NCBI GenBank assembly: GCA_030248195.1
Contig: JASAND010008743.1
Location: 1 to 64,000, forward strand
DNA: 64,000 nucleotides
Origin: Trissonchulus latispiculum
Taxonomy: Eukaryota > Nematoda > Enoplea > Enoplida > Ironidae
Direction of reading: 5' to 3'
This document shows, piece by piece, positions 33,140-41,756 of the stretch (the stretch's first letter is position 1; every line of letters starts with the position of its first letter). The notes under the pieces are model-generated. The model was not told where the DNA came from, did not search any database, and saw only the letters and a list, made by a program, of their open reading frames with translations. Both the position numbers and the translations under genes were made by a program.

Positions 33140-34376
33140 AGAAAATTACACACTAAAGCATTCAGAAAGCAGCCTATCACAAAATAACTTGTCAACTGCA
33201 AAATGCTGTTTGTTTCATTTCTGATACATTAGAAAAGATAAAGCATTCTTGCGTAAACCAGACCAGATAGTCAACAGATACACTGACTCGAAATTTCGAG
33301 TCAGATGTTATGTTAAGCAATAACGTTGCTCGTATAATATAAAACGCATGTCGTGAACTAAATTCTGACCCCAAAATGAGTGTAGAAAACTCTGATCATA
33401 CAGCGTATATCATTTAATATTCATCAGAGCAGAGAAAGAGACCCATATCATAACATCACATATTTTTAAAATTGTCATGAAGAGAGGAGAATCTGTAGGG
33501 TTTAAAATTTTGAAAAATTTCAAAAGTTTTAAAAGTATCGGCTTATCAGGATTTTTGTTAGGAATATGCAAATTGCAATCTAAAAATTTCTGCATAGTAT
33601 AAACGAGTCATATATAATGTCCCATTATAGCTAAATTAAACAACTTCAAATATTCCTCCTACGACGCATATTTCATGCGGAAGAAATTTTCAAAGAAAGC
33701 CTTTTGGGTAAACTTGCTCCTTGTCACACAAAGACACTACTTACTAATATAATACCAGGCGTTATGGGTCACAGGTCACTGATGAATGAATGAATGCAGT
33801 ATGTGATCACAGATTTTGCACTCATTTTTGTGTCAGACTTTAGTATCGTTCATCATGAGTTTATAATTTTATAAGTGTATAATTATATTATAAGTTTCAT
33901 TGGGTCCCATTAGAGTGCTTTCGAAAAACAAAACCTCATTCTCTTGTCTAAACTCGAAGAAATCATGAAAACTGTTTTTGATGACTGGAAATATTTGGAC
34001 AGAGCAGTCAGTTAGAGTGGCAGAAAAATATAAATGTAACACATCTATGTAGTTACTATTTAATACAAACCTTGAGCAGTAAAGCTTACCTATATACTGC
34101 ATTAAACAAACTAATCAACAAAGAAACTGGAAAGTAAACAAACTTTTGCAAACTTTAAACTAATGCAGTCGGACTGTTGTGGGAATTTAATCAAAACAAA
34201 TGCAAAATGCAAAGCTTCCAGTATCTTATGCATTGTTAAACGATCTACCGTACCGGCCCAACTTCTTTTGTTCTTTTGGCGAGGAGCAGTGTTAAATTAG
34301 TTGTGAATGAGCATTTTGACTAGAAGGATATTCTGCTTGCACTGAATAATTGTTTTAACAGTTTTATCCGAGTCAT
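33140..34376. other. Upstream region of the hydantoinase-like gene
   Basis: No gene is recognised. The promoter of the minus-strand hydantoinase gene should lie here, but no convincing TATA box was seen just upstream of 33139. Confidence 0.35.
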
Positions 34377-35375
34377 TTAAGGTGGTGATTCCTTTTGGGC
34401 ACATATTGTTGGTTGACGGCCCAAAGCAAGATGAAATTTGATGAAACTTTCCAAAATAAGTTCATTTGGTGTTCTAACACCCTCCGCGCAATCTCGCTTC
34501 AAAATTTCGAGATTTCCGTTCAGGACGGTTTTAGCCAAATTTCTGACAGTTCAGCAGCAACTGCATGGTTATGACTATACTCATTTGAAAGATCTCGTTG
34601 AGCTCTATATTTTTGCTCTTGGAAGCAAGTTTCTAGCTCTTCTCTAGTGTGAGATATAGCCGATTTTCTTATTTTGGCGTTGAAAACTTGTCATTTTTGC
34701 AGAAATCAAATAATCCACGATTTCTTGAACTACGCAAGTCGTAAAATTTCACTAAGGGTGTCGATTTGAAGGTCTCGTCGAGCCCGATTATCCGAGGCAT
34801 GATAGTCTTCCAACTGCCATTCCGTTAGCTGCTATCATAAAAAATGTAATTTTTGCAAAAACATGACCAAATTTTTTCCAGCGATTGTGGAGCATTTACT
34901 ATGCAAGATAGAGGGTTGCCACTTACTAGATGTGTTTTACACAAAAATACCCAGGGACCCTTTTTTAGTTGCCCTGATTGCTGCTTTCTAGCTAAAGTGG
35001 CCGCTTGTTAAAGTTGGGAAAAGTAGGCAAAATCCAGGTTGCGCAAACATTTTAGCTAATTTCTTTATAACGAAGAGTGATTTCATGATAATTAAAAAAG
35101 GGTCCCCAGCTATTTGATAGTAGAATCGAATTATGTGGTCGACGCCTCACGAAAAAATTTACTTTAGTCTGCAAAAAATCTGGAAAATTAAAGTACTTCG
35201 AAAATCCAGGAAAATAGTTTCCAAAGACTGAAGTAAGTTTCACTGCATTCATTAGAAAGAGAAAATCTTAAGCTCCATTTGATCCATTTGATATAAAAAT
35301 GACTTCTTAACTCCAAGTAATGAATGAGTAATAAGGGTTCAAAGTTGATGTCTCCAAAAGGAATCACCAACTTAA
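34377..35375. mobile_element. TTAA-flanked MITE, TTAAGGTGGTGATTCC family (copy 1)
   Basis: The left end TTAAGGTGGTGATTCCTTTT at 34377 is mirrored by CCAAAAGGAATCACC ending in TTAA at 35375. The 985-bp copy at 61151-62135 shares both ends and most of the interior, for example GTCATTTTTGCAGAAATC. There is no transposase. Confidence 0.85.
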
Positions 35376-36300
35376 CAAGACTTGGGACTTGTCCATCTCA
35401 CCATCACCGACTGTGTGATGAAAGCATCTCGGCAGCTCTACATAGAGGAAGCCGCGCTTTTACTTTCGGGAAAATTGTTGACAACAGAGGGGAGTGTATG
35501 GACCAGAGTTGGAAGTGGGTACCCGCGGGTAATAGAAATTTTGCTACCCACAGGCTACCCGCGCGGGTTTTAGTTGCGGGTATCTCTTGTTGATGTAGTC
35601 ACTAAAATTCAAGGAATTTTATTGAAAAATGTTCGACAAAATAGGTTTCATGTTTGGTGATTTAAAAAAATTGCTGATTTTCGCTGAGTGCCCTTCTCCA
35701 CGATTACTAATCTCAGTTAAAATGGGCGTTTGACTAAACTTGTTCTATTAGGTTAATCCAGAAATGTAATCATAAGTCTTTTTCTTTTTTTGCAGAGCAT
35801 TCTAGTAGTATAGTAGGGGCATTTCAACCCTCACTCCGGGAGGGAATGACCTTGCAAGTTTAATGTCCCTTGAGATTTGTGTTTGAAAGTTTTGTTAACC
35901 CCATCTGTTCTCCCTCGGGATCTTGATTTCGAAACTTCTCTTCACACACCACCTGTCGTCCCTAGGGCATAATTATAATTCAAATACCCGACTTTATTTT
36001 ACAAGCAAGAATTTGGGCTTCCAGATTTGTCTGTGTCACCGAAGACTGGTTACTCACAAAAGAGGTAAGTACATATTTGCATTGTTTAAACTTAGTAAGA
36101 GTGTTTTAATCAACCTTTCCGTCCCTCTGTGTTCTTCCCCCGGGGCTTGGGACCCGGCGTCGGCCCATTACCGGACTACCTACCTAGCTAATTCCTACGT
36201 ACCTAACTACCAACCTAACCTATTTACACTAACCTAAGCCCGGTCCATCTAATGTTTTTGTATTTTTCTGTTTTCTTCTTTTTTTATTTTCTATATATAC
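35376..36300. other. Non-coding stretch with ACCCGC repeats
   Basis: GGGTACCCGCGGGTA, CTACCCGCGCGGGTT and GCGGGTAT lie in close succession at 35515-35585. They resemble termini of another small palindromic element. Nothing else is supported. Confidence 0.35.
36283..36288 (-). terminator. Polyadenylation signal after the virus-like gene block
   Basis: AATAAA on the minus strand, about 75 bases beyond the last stop codon of the block and 40 bases beyond the hairpin at 36328-36343. Confidence 0.4.
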
Positions 36301-36327
36301 AACATTTATATACAACTATATACAGTT

Positions 36328-36343
36328 AGCCCTGAAGAGGGCT
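36328..36343 (-). terminator. Histone-like 3' hairpin, downstream cluster
   Basis: On the minus strand AGCCCT-CTTC-AGGGCT forms a perfect 6-bp stem with a 4-base loop, preceded by CCCAAC. It starts 18 bases after the stop of the 81-codon gene. Size and shape match the metazoan histone mRNA stem-loop (6-bp stem, 4-nt loop). A near-identical hairpin ends the other cluster at 38929-38944. Confidence 0.6.
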
Positions 36344-36361
36344 GTTGGGATAAGAAAGAAG

Positions 36362-36607
36362 CTATTGTAGACTTTTACCCACGGCATACTCAGTCCCATC
36401 TACTAGACAAACGAATATTGTCATTGTCACTTCACTTCGAAATGGTAAAGCTTTTTCTAAAATTATTCCCACCGCCGGAATTTCAGGGTTGTTTCTAATG
36501 TAATTTTCAGCATCCATCCGAGCCTCAGCGAATGAATCGAAAACCCCAGCCCCAAGTGAAGTTTCCCCGTTATCAAGAATAATGCTCCAATAGTAACTGT
36601 AGTCCAT
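36362..36607 (-). CDS. Hypothetical 81-residue protein of the virus-like block
   Basis: Starts at ATG 36607, two bases after the NADAR gene stop, so the two are tightly packed. It encodes a small protein with no membrane segment, opening MDYSYYWSIILDNGETSLGA. No family was recognised. It is the last gene of the downstream cluster and is followed by a hairpin and a polyadenylation signal. Confidence 0.55.
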   Translation of the reverse strand: MDYSYYWSIILDNGETSLGAGVFDSFAEARMDAENYIRNNPEIPAVGIILEKALPFRSEVTMTIFVCLVDGTEYAVGKSLQ

Positions 36608-36609
36608 CC

Positions 36610-37110
36610 TTATGTTTTGTGTGATTTTGAGTTTCTGCTACTTTTATTAATTTCGTCCCTTACTTTCTCCAGCAAGTTTCCCAAACGATTTTCTCCCTGA
36701 TAGTCCTTTATATAGGTTTCAGTTCCAGTGCCCCAATACTTTTCAAACGAATTTACAAAGACTATTTTCTTCTCACCGGTACTCAGTAATATTTCCCTTG
36801 CTTGTTTGTTTTGTTCAAATTTTGCTCGAATTCCTTCTAGAACGACTTTTTCCTTTATTAGGTCCCAAACCTTTTCATCAAACCCTTTTATGTTCTTTGC
36901 GGCTTCCCTTTGACGTCTAGCGGTTTTTTCTTTAAGAATAACTTTTCTGCTCTCCCAATCATTAAAATAAGCAGCTTTTTCACCTTCGTACCACTGCTGG
37001 ACTGAGTAGTACATTTTTCCGTGAAGTCGAAAGGGACTGAAGTGAACGTTGCTTAGAGGGCAGTAGCCAGTAGAGAAAGTAGCGCAGTCATTAACTGTAG
37101 TTGGCTCCAT
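36610..37110 (-). CDS. NADAR (YbiA-like) domain protein
   Basis: A 166-residue ORF from ATG 37110, overlapping the end of the YqaJ gene by 20 bases. The order FSTGYCPLSNVHFSPFRLHG, then YYSVQQWYEGEKAAYF, then VWDLIKEKVVLEGIRAKFEQ and LLSTGEKKIVF, then KYWGTGT and ENRLGNLLEKVRDEI follows the NADAR/DUF1768 family across its whole length. Members act on NAD, ADP-ribose or riboflavin intermediates as N-glycosidases and occur in bacteria, large DNA viruses and phages. Here it probably works in nucleotide or ADP-ribose metabolism, or in counter-defence. The identification is firm; the role is inference. Confidence 0.85.
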   Translation of the reverse strand: MEPTTVNDCATFSTGYCPLSNVHFSPFRLHGKMYYSVQQWYEGEKAAYFNDWESRKVILKEKTARRQREAAKNIKGFDEKVWDLIKEKVVLEGIRAKFEQNKQAREILLSTGEKKIVFVNSFEKYWGTGTETYIKDYQGENRLGNLLEKVRDEINKSSRNSKSHKT

Positions 37111-37898
37111 TGTAGTAGAATTTTTTGAGATGTTCTTTAACGTCGTTTATGGTCTTTTCTGCTTTTATGTCTGCTTTTATGTCTGTTTTTATGTACTCCC
37201 CGCTTACAAACTTTTTGTTGAAGCTTTCCAGTTTTTCGATCATCCATTTCCAAGTACTGTCCTCGAAATCAACTCGAAATACCAATAGCTCATTTTTTCT
37301 GGGAGCGTGAACAACTAGATCGCATCTCGTTAATCCTGTAAGACCCATCATACCCATAATTTGATAGAAATATTTATGACGTCTTTTTAAGACAAGCTTA
37401 GTTCCCTGAGAAATTAGGTAGAATCCTCTCCTTTGGAGAACGATTTCGGAAATAGAACGGGGCTTCGGATTCTGATCGTAAATTGTCTTGATTTCTAAAA
37501 GCCATGGGTCAGGGTTTCCATCCTCGTATACGATACCGTCAGGACTGCCACCCAGCCAATCTAAGTGAGGAGGAACGGGGGTAGCGGTTATTTAAAGCAG
37601 TATTAGTGGACCCCCAAAAGCCTGCCGGAAGAACTCGAACTGCATAGTTCATGTGTCGAATATATGCTTGTCTCCCGTCGTCTTCGTAGCGGAGTCCGTA
37701 GGCGCAAGCCGGAATTACCTTTCTTTCTGGATTGTTTATGCGCTCAGCAAGATTTTTGGCTGCTTTCTCAGACTTCACCATAAGCACGTCACCAAATTTT
37801 GAACTAGTTATTCTCCCCTTCCTGTGGTTGAACCAGTTTTCGTTGTCGCTCTGGCCCAGTGTGGACAAAAAGACCTCTGTATCTATCGCTGCCGACAT
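37091..37898 (-). pseudogene. YqaJ-type viral recombinase/exonuclease, frameshifted
   Basis: The N-terminal part begins at ATG 37898 and has WFNHRKGRITSSKFGDVL and ACAYGLRYEDDGRQAYIRHM. The C-terminal part, in a frame one base off, has GGSPDGIVYEDG, WLLEIKT (the D...ExK nuclease residues) and YYQIMGMMGLTG-like helices, ending with CDLVVHAP. The switch lies between about 37600 and 37570, next to CCCCC and TTTAAA runs. Only a one-base indel separates two otherwise clean halves, so it may be a recent mutation or an assembly error. The family makes 5'-3' exonucleases used in recombination and end processing of viral DNA. Its start overlaps the preceding small ORF by 16 bases. Confidence 0.85.
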
Positions 37899-38119
37899 TT
37901 GTGAAACCAAGCTTTTTTCTGTCCACAGTACCTACAGTGAACTTTTTCGTATTCGTCCAGTCTTTTATTTCTTTCCGCCCTTATTTCCTTCTGTTTAGGT
38001 GTTAAAACTATTACTCTTTTCTGGGTGATGTTTGGTTTCTTAGGTTGGGAAGTTACTTCTCTGCAATATTTAAGTAAGGCGTCGACACTGTTGAAATGTT
38101 TACCACGAAATGAAATCAT
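37883..38119 (-). CDS. Small basic protein with CxxC...HxxC knuckle
   Basis: 78 residues from ATG 38119. A basic middle (TPKQKEIRAERNKRLDEYEK) leads to a C-terminal CRYCGQKKAWFHKC, a compact Cys2-His-Cys arrangement likely to bind zinc. It overlaps the start of the YqaJ gene. The function is unknown; nucleic acid binding is a reasonable guess from charge and knuckle. Confidence 0.55.
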   Translation of the reverse strand: MISFRGKHFNSVDALLKYCREVTSQPKKPNITQKRVIVLTPKQKEIRAERNKRLDEYEKVHCRYCGQKKAWFHKCRQR

Positions 38120-38276
38120 ACCGTGTTGCTTTCGTCGTTTTTATTGATTTATCGTTTTTATTAATTTTTTGTTGCTTTCTTTCTTTTATTAATGACACAA
38201 GCTGTGCAACAATTTTCCAGCCTCGATTCTTGCTGAATTCCATTGCAGTAACCTTTGCCACCAAGGAGTCCTTTCC

Positions 38277-38540
38277 TTAATAATATCCGAAATCCATTCT
38301 AACTCCTGGTCTACTTCTTTGGGTGATAAACACTTGACCGTTATCATAATTTGTTTTCCAAAAATCTATCAAAACGTCTGCTTCCAAAACGGCCAAGCAG
38401 GGATCTCCAAAACAATCAGGATAAGAGAAATCTGTAGATTCAGCATCCTCAAGTGCAGCCTCTAAAGTTAAGAAATCTCTTTTACTCTTTGCAAATATCT
38501 CAATTTCCAGGTAAGTCCCAAACCAGCACCACCAATACAT
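38277..38540 (-). CDS. Hypothetical 87-residue protein, first gene of the downstream cluster
   Basis: The frame is open from 38600, but the first ATG is at 38540 (MYWWCWFGTYLEIEIFAKSK). The TATA box at 38633-38640 would start transcription near 38605, so ATG 38540 is the likely start. The product is acidic and aromatic, with FGDPCLAVLEADVLIDFW in the middle. No domain was recognised. Confidence 0.5.
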   Translation of the reverse strand: MYWWCWFGTYLEIEIFAKSKRDFLTLEAALEDAESTDFSYPDCFGDPCLAVLEADVLIDFWKTNYDNGQVFITQRSRPGVRMDFGYY

Positions 38541-38632
38541 TCTTACAAGACCGCTGTAATCGAAGAGCGAGAAAACCGACCGTTCACTACGACTGCACAA
38601 GTCAGACTGACGAGTTGCCTAAAGTTTGGTCG

Positions 38633-38640
38633 TTTATATA
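38633..38640 (-). promoter_or_regulatory. TATA box of the downstream virus-like cluster
   Basis: On the minus strand TATATAAA, 93 bases before ATG 38540. It sits between the hairpin ending the upstream cluster and the first gene of the downstream one. Confidence 0.6.
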
Positions 38641-38892
38641 GACTTTTGAGTTAGCTAATAGTTGCTAGGTTTTCCACTTACGTTGACCGTCCACGAGATG
38701 TAGTGCTAACTTTATAACTTTTTGAGGTAGCTAATAGTTGGTTGTCCACCCCTCTGCGATTTTACCGGCTCACCGGAAGGGCTTGGGAACCTTCTGAGCT
38801 TTCGCCCAGGCCGCATTAATGGTTTTTGTTTTGTAATTTTTTTGTGGTTTTGTGGTTTTATAATTTTTTTGGTCCCTAATATACTATTCACA
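38641..38892. other. Inter-cluster region of the virus-like block
   Basis: A 250-base gap in an otherwise closely packed block, with T-rich runs and no ORF. It separates hairpin and terminator from promoter. Confidence 0.4.
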
Positions 38893-39282
38893 CTATGTAC
38901 AAGTGGTTTTTACCCCTTTTCCTTGGGGAGCCCTAAAGAGGACTGTTTGGATAGAGACGCTTAAAACGTCATAGTTCTGACCGAAGCATATCTCTGCCCA
39001 GTCGATGTTGAGAGAGTACCAACAAGGCTCAGTTCCGAGGACGGTTAGATTAACTTTTTGATCGAAAGATTCTCTGAGTTGGTCTATCTTTGTTTTGTCA
39101 AGACATAGAAATTTTGGTGAAATAAGTGCACCTACCAAGACAGTCAGTGTAACGGCGGCAAGGGAGATAGAACAGACTGCAATTAGTATTTTACCCCAAC
39201 CGAAGGATACGCCTCCTGAGAACTCTATGGGCGGCACGTAACTGCTCTTCATTTCGTCCATTAACAATGAAGCCTTTCCCAT
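38893..39282 (-). CDS. Single-pass membrane protein of the virus-like block
   Basis: 129 residues from ATG 39282. About 30 polar residues are followed by one strong transmembrane segment, ILIAVCSISLAAVTLTVLVG, then about 75 residues with three cysteines (PKFLCLDK, EPCWYS, EICFGQ). No cleavable signal peptide is apparent; it would be a type II or signal-anchored protein. No family was recognised. In related elements small membrane proteins are often virion components, but this is inference. The hairpin at 38929-38944 lies inside its last codons. Confidence 0.6.
   Translation of the reverse strand: MGKASLLMDEMKSSYVPPIEFSGGVSFGWGKILIAVCSISLAAVTLTVLVGALISPKFLCLDKTKIDQLRESFDQKVNLTVLGTEPCWYSLNIDWAEICFGQNYDVLSVSIQTVLFRAPQGKGVKTTCT
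38929..38944 (-). terminator. Histone-like 3' hairpin, upstream cluster
   Basis: On the minus strand AGTCCT-CTTT-AGGGCT forms a 6-bp stem with one T-G wobble and a 4-base loop, preceded by CCAAAC. Together with the flanking TATCC it matches the hairpin at 36328-36343 at all but three positions. The stem change keeps pairing as a wobble and another change is in the loop. It overlaps the last codons of the membrane-protein gene. Confidence 0.5.
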
Positions 39283-39365
39283 TGTGAAACATTCGTACTT
39301 TTAGACCGAGACTAGTGAATGTAATGCCGGAGAAAAGTTCGGTAAATCTTTAATTGCCCTTGAAC

Positions 39366-39755
39366 CTAAACATTGGTAGCTGCGTTGTCTAGCCATTTAT
39401 GCATAGTCGGTAAATCCACTCTCCGGTCAAAGGTGAATGAACCGACCATGTTTACGACCCTGTAGCTGGATACTCCAACTCCGAGTAAGTTCGCAACTTC
39501 CTGAATAGCATTTTCTGCTTCTTCTTGCTTTTTAGCCCCCAGACAATTGAAAGTTCCTGTTTTGAATATAACAAATGTAACGGGATCCCACCTTAGAGAA
39601 GCCCCACTGAATTTTTGAGGATTGTACTTGACGCCAGGAATTGTACTGAGGTTGATAGTTTGGTCAAATTTCCCACTGAGCACAATATTTTCAATTTTTA
39701 ACTCAGACATGGTTTGTAAAAAATCATTGTTAAACGTAGAAATTTCCTCTCTCAT
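39366..39755 (-). CDS. TATA-binding-protein-like factor
   Basis: First ATG at 39755; the frame is open further upstream to 39794. The product is about 129 residues. Its centre follows one TBP half-repeat: IENIVLSGKFDQTINLSTIP, then YNPQKFSGASLRWDPVTFVI, then FKTGTFNCLGAKKQEEAENA and VANLLGVG. After that VVNMVGSFTFDRRVDLPTM matches the start of the second half-repeat of TBP before the protein ends. A normal TBP core has two repeats, so this is a one-and-a-bit repeat or truncated form. By family it would bind TATA DNA. Its neighbours have TATA boxes at 40262-40267 and 38633-38640, which suggests an element-encoded transcription factor. Confidence 0.7.
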   Translation of the reverse strand: MREEISTFNNDFLQTMSELKIENIVLSGKFDQTINLSTIPGVKYNPQKFSGASLRWDPVTFVIFKTGTFNCLGAKKQEEAENAIQEVANLLGVGVSSYRVVNMVGSFTFDRRVDLPTMHKWLDNAATNV

Positions 39756-39781
39756 TGAAGGTTGAGTACTGATTGGGTAAT

Positions 39782-40198
39782 TTACCTCAGACACTCTACA
39801 AAGCTTTTTACAATTTCGTCGTTTTTCGAAGGTCGTTCTCGAAGAAAGGAGATTATGTCTTCAAAGGAAAACCCTAAGTCCCGGTGGTAGAGAAAGTAGA
39901 TGCAGTACTCCCCACAGACGAAAGTGGTATAATCCTGTAAACGAACCGGGTTATGCTTTTGCAATCTGTCGTACTTATCAAACTCTTTAAGTGGTGGTCG
40001 GCCGTAGCTATCGAAATACTCAGCGTAATCATCTAAATACATCGCAACCCAGTGTTGCCCAGGAAGTTGGCAGGGGTCGGTGTTGGCTACGAAACAGCTC
40101 GTTTCATGTTGAATATCAGGAAGGTGGTCAATGGGAAAGACTCCAACGAAATTTTGGACTAAGGGAGCTAGTGTGTTTTCAATTTCTAGTGTATTCAT
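39782..40198 (-). CDS. Adenain-like cysteine protease (Polinton PRO / C5 type)
   Basis: 138 residues from ATG 40198. The catalytic set of adenovirus-type proteases is present in order: His49 in GQHWVAMY, Asp63 in EYFDSYG, Gln88 and Cys95 in FVCGEYC. The opening FVGVFPIDHLP and CFVANTD also match Polinton and adintovirus proteases, and the length is typical for these short forms. By family it matures capsid precursors, so its presence argues for a virion-forming ancestor, although no capsid gene lies in this window. It is the first gene of the upstream cluster and is intact. Confidence 0.9.
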   Translation of the reverse strand: MNTLEIENTLAPLVQNFVGVFPIDHLPDIQHETSCFVANTDPCQLPGQHWVAMYLDDYAEYFDSYGRPPLKEFDKYDRLQKHNPVRLQDYTTFVCGEYCIYFLYHRDLGFSFEDIISFLRERPSKNDEIVKSFVECLR

Positions 40199-40261
40199 AT
40201 GGCGTAATCAAAGAAAGGTGTGCGGTTATAGTCGATTGAGACAAGGTTATCAAACTCCCCG

Positions 40262-40267
40262 TATATA
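40262..40267 (-). promoter_or_regulatory. TATA box of the upstream virus-like cluster
   Basis: The minus strand reads ATTATATACGGGG here, 64 bases before the protease ATG. The retroelement LTR begins only about 20 bases further upstream, so the insertion cut off whatever lay beyond this promoter. Confidence 0.55.
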
Positions 40268-40287
40268 ATGATTTCAACCCCCTGTGG

Positions 40288-40786
40288 AAGTTACATCATT
40301 TTCTCGTGACAGAGTGGTTTGCTCAAGGGCTCATGGGGTTCCCAAAATTCCCGATTAATCCTGATTAACCCCGAAGATAAGTTTTAACCTCTCAATTGCT
40401 AAAAACATCCCAATTAAATAGTTTGCTTGAATATTAACGAATTTGATTTAAGATTCCTTTCCCATTAGAGTCTTTTGTAATTTTCCTAACAAAGAACAGA
40501 AATACCCCAAACGTTCAAATAAATTGCATAACTCCAAATCAAGAAGACGTCCAGCAAACTCAACACATCACATTTCAACTCTACTTAGCCAGAATAGTCA
40601 GAAAATTCACAGGAGACCCAAAGCAGGGCTCGAAAGCAGGGCTCAAAACGGCAAAAAACCAAGATCCACAAAATTCACAAACTTCTCATCAATTCAAAAC
40701 ATTCAAAATCAAAATATTCAAGATCTGAATCCAAACAACCTCAACTTAGCTCATTCCTAGCCCGACATATCCTAGCTTCCCTTACA
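40288..40786 (-). repeat. 3' LTR of the giant retroelement
   Basis: 499 bp, matching 58472-58970 with only two differences noticed by eye, both near the TG end (CCTA here, CTTT there on the plus strand). On the coding strand it starts TGTAAGGGAAG and ends GATGTAACTT, without the usual CA. Confidence 0.85.
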
Positions 40787-40795
40787 CTCCTTCCC
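40787..40795 (-). promoter_or_regulatory. Polypurine tract
   Basis: The coding strand reads GGGAAGGAG immediately before the TG of the 3' LTR, the expected place for the primer of plus-strand DNA synthesis. Confidence 0.6.
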
Positions 40796-41756
40796 GCAAA
40801 AAATGGGGTAATCTTTCACTAGGTTGGGAGGATTACAGACAGATATGGTGACGGTGCAAACGGCAAACAAACACACGCAGTAATAACTATTTACAAACAT
40901 TATGAAGCATTGGTCCATAACTGTGGCAGATTATTTTCCATAGTCCTGGCGATTGGTGGCCATAACAAAGTACTGGAGAGTAGAGTAGAGATGACCGGTC
41001 ATAGTCCATGTCAGTCAGAGCTCTAATGGTGAAAGGTTGAAATCAGGATGAAAGGTAGGATGGGAAGGTGATCGGTTATAGTCCGCATCGAACAGAGCTT
41101 CCAGGGCGCCAAAAGACGTATTGGCCGGGGCATCGACAGCAGGTGAGTGGGCAGAGAGAGCTTCAGCATAAATTCAGTCAGGTAGGTGAGTGATGCACCA
41201 TAGTCCTAGGCACAGAGACGGTGATGAGTGGAGCTGACCGCGAGTAGAGGGTGCGGTCGATCAGCAGGCTCCCTAAGCAGAGAGCCAGTCAGTGGGAGAA
41301 ACGGTGTTGACATCACAAATTTAGGGAATCGAACCAACCAATCATCAAGTGAATCGAACCACGGACCAACCAAAAAGAAAAAACCACTGTTAGCAAAACA
41401 GCCTATAATCGAACATAAACAAATAAGCAACACAAACAAACAAGCTGAAACACACGCGGTTAACTAGTTGCAATTTCTACAGCTCCTTTTCGCTATCAGT
41501 CACTACTATCCCAAGGCAAAAGTGAAATGGAGAATCAGCGTGTGCAAGTGCTAGGAGTGCATTGCTTGTACGTGCGGTGCAAGTGTAGGAAAAGTAAACC
41601 AGAATCCATTTTAGGCACTCATCGCTTCAACCTAACAGGTTAGTTTCCCTCTAACAGAGTTAGTCAAAATCAGTGAAGGCCAATGTGTATGTGCGTGAGG
41701 TGCAAACAGGTCAGTATTTAAGCATCAAAAATTAATCAAAAGAAAACAAGCGTTAG

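Noticed and set aside
1..40290. One single Polinton spanning the polymerase at the left edge and the protease block at 36-40 kb
   Set aside because: They are separated by 34 kb that contains a host-type multi-exon gene and a GPCR, and no shared terminal repeats were found; two independent fragments are simpler.
40524..40760. 78-codon plus-strand ORF found identically at 58708-58944
   Set aside because: It is identical only because both copies lie in the LTRs; it is antisense to the element and has no motif.
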